Below are positions 59,814 to 64,000 of a stretch of 64,000 nucleotides of DNA, piece after piece. This DNA comes from Hyphomicrobiales bacterium (lineage in GTDB: Bacteria; Pseudomonadota; Alphaproteobacteria; Rhizobiales; Rhizobiaceae), in contig UCII01000021.1 in assembly GCA_900472485.1 (NCBI GenBank), positions 124,001 through 188,000 of the forward strand, read 5' to 3'. The first letter of the stretch is position 1. Each line of letters begins with the position of its first letter. The translations under genes and the position numbers were made by a program. Under the pieces are notes generated by a model, which searched no databases, had not been told where the DNA came from, and worked only from the letters and a program-made list of their open reading frames with translations.

Positions 59814-60899
59814 TCAGCAGCGCGGGATGGTCAGCACGACGGTCGTGCCGCCGCCCTTACGGCTGTCGATCGTCGCGTGGCCGCCATGCGCTTCGGCGAT
59901 CGCCTTGACAACGGCAAGACCGAGGCCTGACCCGCCGCCTCTTCGTGTTCTCGCATCGTCGGCTCTCCAGAATCGCTCGAAGGCCCGTTCGCTTTCCGCA
60001 GCGGTCATGCCGGGGCCATCATCCGAAACCATGATGACGCACAGGTTGCCGGTCTCCTGAGAGGCTACACTCAACCTCGAGCCCGGAGCGTAGCGTGCGA
60101 CATTGTCGATGAGCGCAAGCACTGCCTGCCGGATGCGCGCCCGATCGGCGATCACAGCCATCTTCTGTAAGTCGGTTTCAATCCGGATGCTGAGGCTGGC
60201 AAGCGACGGCCCCACCGAATCGATGATATCTGCGATTTCTTCTCCGACGTCGAAACGCGATTGCTGCAGCTCCATGCGCCCGGCATTCATCAGCGAAAGC
60301 GTCTTCAGATCGTCGACGATGCGGGTCAGCGCATCGATATGCCCGATCAATCCGCGGAATACCTCTTGGCTTGGCTCGAACACTCCATCCGCCAGCCCCT
60401 GCATGCGACCGCGCAGGATCGTGAGCGGCGTGCGCAATTCATGCGCGATGGCCGAATTCGAATATTGGAGCTCCTTTTCCGCTCTTTGCAGCTCCTCCGC
60501 CATGCGATTGAAGTCGCTGATCAGACGATCTGCTTCGCCGAAATTGCCCTCGCCGGTCGCCCGTCCCGCAAAGTCTCCATCGGCGATGAGGCGAGCAGCC
60601 TCCGTTACCGCCGTCAGGGGCTTGACTAGGCGTCTGGCAAGCCGCCATCCGACATAGGCACCGACGGCCTGGCCAATTGCCACGTTGATGCCGAGCACGA
60701 CGAAATCGCTGACGGCCCAGTCGTCCGGCGGAGCGGAGTCCTTGAACAGCCATTCGTAGACATAGCCGTAGATCAGGAACCCGAAAAACATCACCGACAG
60801 GGCGACGAAGGCGACGATCGTCGTCGACCAGATGATCTGCCTGTTAAGGCTGTTGCTAACCGAAATCGCCAAGGCGGTAACCCACTCCCCGGACACCAT
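59814..60899 (-). CDS. Sensor histidine kinase (BaeS-like)
   Basis: Inner-membrane kinase of 361 residues. A first helix (STTIVAFVALSVMFFGFLIY) and a second (VVLGINVAIGQAVGAYVGWR) frame a short periplasmic stretch. HAMP follows (KPLTAVTEAARLIADGDFAG). The histidine box is SAIAHELRTPLTILRGRMQG, the N box ALIDNVARYAPGS, the G boxes SDDGPGMTAAE and GGGSGLGLAVVKAIAEAHGG. The start is uncertain: ATG at 60899 overlaps the regulator gene by 44 bases; a TTG at 60872 is also possible. It pairs with the response regulator upstream and probably senses envelope stress or toxic compounds. Confidence 0.9.
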   Translation of the reverse strand: MVSGEWVTALAISVSNSLNRQIIWSTTIVAFVALSVMFFGFLIYGYVYEWLFKDSAPPDDWAVSDFVVLGINVAIGQAVGAYVGWRLARRLVKPLTAVTEAARLIADGDFAGRATGEGNFGEADRLISDFNRMAEELQRAEKELQYSNSAIAHELRTPLTILRGRMQGLADGVFEPSQEVFRGLIGHIDALTRIVDDLKTLSLMNAGRMELQQSRFDVGEEIADIIDSVGPSLASLSIRIETDLQKMAVIADRARIRQAVLALIDNVARYAPGSRLSVASQETGNLCVIMVSDDGPGMTAAESERAFERFWRADDARTRRGGGSGLGLAVVKAIAEAHGGHATIDSRKGGGTTVVLTIPRC

Positions 60900-61548
60900 T
60901 GAGGAGCTCGCCGACACCGGCGGCATCGAGCTTGCGGCGAAGTTTGCTCATGTGGCTGTCCACGGTGCGGTCGAGCGCATCGCCTTCGGGAAGGCAGGCA
61001 TCGACGATCTCGCCGCGTTCGAAAGCCCTGTTCGGGAACCCCGCCATATATTCGAGGATGCGGAATTCGGTGCGCGTCAGGTTCAACGGGATGCGGATTT
61101 CGCCGTCCTCCACCACCGCCATGTGGGCGACCGGATCGATTGCAAGCCTGCCGACGCGCAGCACCCTGTTCGCAGCACTTCCCGTCGCCCGTCGCAAAAC
61201 CGCCCGCGCCCGGGCGACCACCTCGACAGGGTTGAATGGCTTGACCACATAGTCGTCGGCGCCCGAGCGCAGCCCATGCAGCTTGTCGAGGTCGTCGGCG
61301 AGCGCCGTGACCATGATGACAGGCGTATTGCCCCTTTGGCGGATGGTGGAAAGCACCGTGTGGCCGTCGAGTTTCGGCAATTTGACGTCGAGAACCACGA
61401 GATCGGGCCTCAGCCGCTGGTGATGGGAAAGCCCGATCTCGCCATCCGAGGCCGTCAGCACGCGAAATCCCTCGCGCTCAAAATAGCGTTCGAGAATATC
61501 GGAGATCTCCGGCTCGTCCTCGACGATCAATATCAGTGCATTTTCCAT
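60856..61548 (-). CDS. Response regulator (BaeR-like, OmpR family)
   Basis: Regulator of 230 residues. The receiver domain has acidic residues in LILIVEDEPEISDILERYF, phospho-acceptor D54 in LVVLDVKLPKLDGH, the conserved threonine in VIMVTALADDLDKL and the lysine in DYVVKPFNPVE. The winged-helix domain (from about 130) has LNLTRTEFRILEYMAG and VDSHMSKLRRKLDAAG, ending VRGVGYRLGDFG. It is divergent from an RND efflux operon, the arrangement seen with BaeSR and similar pairs, so it probably activates that pump. Confidence 0.92.
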   Translation of the reverse strand: MENALILIVEDEPEISDILERYFEREGFRVLTASDGEIGLSHHQRLRPDLVVLDVKLPKLDGHTVLSTIRQRGNTPVIMVTALADDLDKLHGLRSGADDYVVKPFNPVEVVARARAVLRRATGSAANRVLRVGRLAIDPVAHMAVVEDGEIRIPLNLTRTEFRILEYMAGFPNRAFERGEIVDACLPEGDALDRTVDSHMSKLRRKLDAAGVGELLNGVRGVGYRLGDFG

Positions 61549-61787
61549 CCAAGGCTCCTTTACCGGATAGAAACGTCAGACAGGGCCTGCGCGTCAACAT
61601 TCCTCTGCCCTCCTCCATAAAACCTCCACAAAACGTCGACCGAAGGCCAACAATCCCAATGTTTGCTTAGGCTCGGACGAAAGTGCCGTTCGCGCCCGGC
61701 GTTGAAGCGACCCCTTTCGAATGGGTTCATGTCGTCGGGACGCGGAGCGGCGATCTCCCCGCGCCACGGTCAATTGGGAATACATCT

Positions 61788-62972
61788 ATGCGATCTGCAT
61801 TCGAACTGCCTTGCTGGAAGGCGATATTGGCGGCAATGGCAATGCTTGTGCTGGTTTCCAGCCACGTGCGCGCCCAAGAGAGCGGCGAAATGCCCCCGCC
61901 CGCCGTCGGTGTCCTGGAAATCAAGGCGCATCCGGTACCCGTCATGAGCGAGCTCCCCGGACGCATCGCCGCCACCAGGATCTCCGAAGTGCGTGCTCGG
62001 GTCTCAGGCATTCTCCAGGAGCGCGTCTTTCAGCAGGGCAGCCTCGTCCATAAGGGCGACGTCCTCTACCGGATCGATCCGAAGCTGTTTCAGGTGCGGG
62101 TGGCAAGCGCCAGGGCGGCCTTGCAGAAGGCTAAGGCCATACAGGCCAATGCCAGGCAGCAACTTGAGCGGCAGCGCTCGCTCCGTGCGCGCAACGTCTC
62201 GACCGCCGTCGACTATGATACAGCCGCCGTCAATCTTGCACAGGCCGACGCCGATGTCGCGGCTCAGCAAGCCGCTCTCGACGAGGCTGAGATCAATCTG
62301 GATTATACTAAGATAAGAGCGCCCATCACCGGCATCATCGGCGGCGCTCTGGTGACCGAGGGAACGCTCGTGACAGCCGAGGGCGCATCCAACCTCGCGC
62401 TCATCCAGCAGATCGATCCGGTCTATGCCGATTTCACACAATCCGCGCAGGACCTCTTGGCGCTGAAGCGTGCCGTCAGCGAAGGCAGGCTGCAGAGCCC
62501 GGCACCCGGACAGGCATCCGTCGAGCTCGTGTTCGACGGTGGAAAGAGCTATTCCAAGCCAGGCAAGCTCCTGTTTTCGAACGCGAATGTGGACCCCAAC
62601 ACGGGTCAGGTCACATTGCGTGCGGAATTTCCCAATCCCGATGGCGATCTCCTGCCGGGCATGTATGTCCGCGTGCGCATCGAGCAGGCAGTCCAGAAGA
62701 GCGGCATCACCATTCCGCAAAGGGCGGTGATGAGGGACGCCCAAGGCAACCCTCAGATTCTCGTGCTCGCCGCCGACCAAACGGCGCAGGTGCGCACCAT
62801 CGTTCTCGGCGCATCTCTGAGCACCGAGTGGATCGTTGTTTCCGGCCTGAACGACGGCGAAACCATCATTGCCGACGGGGTCCAGAAGGTCACGCCCGGT
62901 GGCAAGGTCGTCGCCGAACCATGGACACCGCAAAATGCCGAGCCGAACACCTCAGACCAGGCCGCAAAGTAA
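61788..62972 (+). CDS. RND efflux periplasmic adaptor (membrane fusion protein)
   Basis: Adaptor of 394 residues, AcrA/MexA family. A signal sequence (AILAAMAMLVLVSSHVRA) is followed by the biotinyl-lipoyl half-motif ISEVRARVSGILQERVFQQG, then an alpha-hairpin with ARQQLERQRSLRARNVSTAV and the second lipoyl half INLDYTKIRAPITGIIGGAL. The beta-barrel and membrane-proximal domains follow (LPGMYVRVRIEQAVQKSGIT, IPQRAVMRDAQGNPQILVLA). It links the inner-membrane pump to an outer-membrane channel. The start at 61788 fits the signal peptide; the frame opens at 61683. Confidence 0.92.
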   Translation: MRSAFELPCWKAILAAMAMLVLVSSHVRAQESGEMPPPAVGVLEIKAHPVPVMSELPGRIAATRISEVRARVSGILQERVFQQGSLVHKGDVLYRIDPKLFQVRVASARAALQKAKAIQANARQQLERQRSLRARNVSTAVDYDTAAVNLAQADADVAAQQAALDEAEINLDYTKIRAPITGIIGGALVTEGTLVTAEGASNLALIQQIDPVYADFTQSAQDLLALKRAVSEGRLQSPAPGQASVELVFDGGKSYSKPGKLLFSNANVDPNTGQVTLRAEFPNPDGDLLPGMYVRVRIEQAVQKSGITIPQRAVMRDAQGNPQILVLAADQTAQVRTIVLGASLSTEWIVVSGLNDGETIIADGVQKVTPGGKVVAEPWTPQNAEPNTSDQAAK

Positions 62973-62979
62973 CCAAATC

Positions 62980-64000
62980 ATGGCACAGTTCTTTATCAGA
63001 CGACCCGTCCTCGCATGGGTCTTTGCACTCTTCATCATGATCGCGGGCATCATTACGATCCCCCTATTGCCGGTCGCACAATATCCCGCCGTCGCTCCGC
63101 CGCAGCTCTCCATTTCCGCCTCCTACCCTGGCGCCTCCCCGCAGGAAATCTATCAGGGCGTGACCCGGCTGATCGAGGAGGAGCTGAACGGCGTCCATGG
63201 CATCGCCTATTTCGAATCGACCTCCGACAATTCCGGCTCGGTGAGCATCAACGCCACCTTCGTCTCCGGCACAGATATCGGCAAGGCGACCGTCGACGTG
63301 CAAAATGCGGTGCGACGCATCGAGGCGCGGCTGCCGCAGACGGTCCGCACGCAAGGCATTCAGGTCGAGGAAGCCAGCGCCGGCTTCCTGCTGATCGCGG
63401 CCCTGACCTCGACCGACGGCAAGATGGATGAGATCGCGCTCGGCGACTACATCAACCGCAATGTCCTCGGAGAGCTGCGTCGTTTGCCGGGCGTCGGCCG
63501 GGCTCAGGTTTTCGCCTCGCAGCGGGCACTGCGCGTCTGGATCGACCCGGACAAGATGGTCGGCCTCCATCTGACGGCGGCCGACATCAGCGCGGCGATC
63601 GCCGCCCAGAACGCGCAGGTCGCAGCCGGTCAGATCGGAGCCGCGCCCAATCCGGTCAGCCAGGATCTGACCGCGACCGTGATCGTCGAAGGCCAACTCA
63701 ACAGTGCGAAGCAATTCGGTGATATCATCCTCCGTGCCAATCCCGATGGCTCGACCGTGCGCCTGCGCGACGTCGCCCGAGTCGAGGATGGCGCGGAAAC
63801 CTATTCGACCGCAAGCCGGCTCAACGGCAATCCGAGCGCCGGCCTTGCTATCCAGCTTTCCTCGACCGGCAACGCCGTCGCCGTCTCGGGGGCCGTCAAG
63901 GCGAAGATGGACGAGCTGTCAAAGTTCTTCCCGAAGGGCGTCGAATATTCGATTCCCTACGACACCAGCCCCTTCGTCAATGCTTCGATCGAGAAGGTCG
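62980..64000 (+). CDS. RND efflux transporter, N-terminal part (AcrB-like)
   Basis: The window ends inside this gene, with about 340 residues visible. The start is typical of HAE1 pumps: AQFFIRRPVLAWVFALFIMI, then AGIITIPLLPVAQYPAVAPP. The porter domain follows with SASYPGASPQEIYQGVTRLI, EEELNGVHGIAYFESTSDNS and DVQNAVRRIEARLPQTVRTQ. LRLRDVARVEDGAETYST and SPFVNASIEKV near the cut are also conserved. It begins seven bases after the adaptor gene, so the two are cotranscribed. Together with an outer-membrane channel it would export hydrophobic drugs or toxic compounds. Confidence 0.94.
   Translation, partial: MAQFFIRRPVLAWVFALFIMIAGIITIPLLPVAQYPAVAPPQLSISASYPGASPQEIYQGVTRLIEEELNGVHGIAYFESTSDNSGSVSINATFVSGTDIGKATVDVQNAVRRIEARLPQTVRTQGIQVEEASAGFLLIAALTSTDGKMDEIALGDYINRNVLGELRRLPGVGRAQVFASQRALRVWIDPDKMVGLHLTAADISAAIAAQNAQVAAGQIGAAPNPVSQDLTATVIVEGQLNSAKQFGDIILRANPDGSTVRLRDVARVEDGAETYSTASRLNGNPSAGLAIQLSSTGNAVAVSGAVKAKMDELSKFFPKGVEYSIPYDTSPFVNASIEKV

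Overview
The window looks like GC-rich alphaproteobacterial DNA, most likely Rhizobium or a close relative (Rhizobiales). The main reasons are the dense translationally coupled operons (ATGA and GTGA overlaps), many paralogous sugar ABC transporters of the MalK/UgpC class, a membrane urate hydroxylase of the PuuD type, and abundant one-component regulators. This is inferred from gene content; no marker gene such as rRNA is present. No tRNA, rRNA, CRISPR array, phage or insertion sequence was seen.

Layout. 1-1424: end of an OmpR-type response regulator and its CpxA-like kinase. 1522-9806: malonate island, with madL-madM and a GntR regulator on the minus strand, divergent from mdcACDEGBH (biotin-independent malonate decarboxylase). 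A 33-bp palindrome sits in the divergent promoter, and an amidohydrolase relic lies behind madM. 9905-18122: minus-strand eight-gene operon (DeoR regulator, sugar kinase, ABC transporter, SIS isomerase, GatZ/KbaZ-like protein, ATPase), probably for an amino sugar or galactose-type sugar. 18308-20632: alpha-galactosidase melA, with its own terminator and a divergent AraC regulator. 20621-28776: LacI regulator divergent from a TIM-barrel isomerase, a complete sugar ABC transporter and a GMC oxidoreductase, with two LacI operators around the promoter.

29221-47092: purine degradation island. It runs from purine uptake through guanine deaminase, xanthine dehydrogenase XdhABC, urate hydroxylase PuuD, 5-hydroxyisourate hydrolase and ureidoglycolate lyase to glyoxylate. 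Glyoxylate is then handled by glyoxylate carboligase, hydroxypyruvate isomerase, tartronate semialdehyde reductase and glycerate kinase, giving phosphoglycerate. LysR and IclR regulators and a Phd/VapC toxin-antitoxin pair are embedded. The OHCU decarboxylase, allantoinase and allantoate steps are not in the window. The purine permease has a long leader with several hairpins, a candidate cis-regulatory RNA.

47646-64000: mixed accessory and envelope genes. They comprise a periplasmic molybdopterin-fold protein with a GGDEF-EAL enzyme, a signal peptidase I, an MFS exporter with an extra C-terminal domain, an AraC/Fsr-like exporter pair, an unknown membrane protein, an RHH/ParE toxin-antitoxin pair, an AraC/NmrA pair, and a BaeSR-like two-component system divergent from an RND efflux pump cut by the window end.

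The best candidates for something undescribed are the GMC/TIM-barrel/ABC sugar cluster (possibly oxidative, 3-keto-sugar chemistry), the structured leader of the purine permease, and the molybdopterin-fold/GGDEF-EAL pair. All are hypotheses from reading alone; no database search was run.
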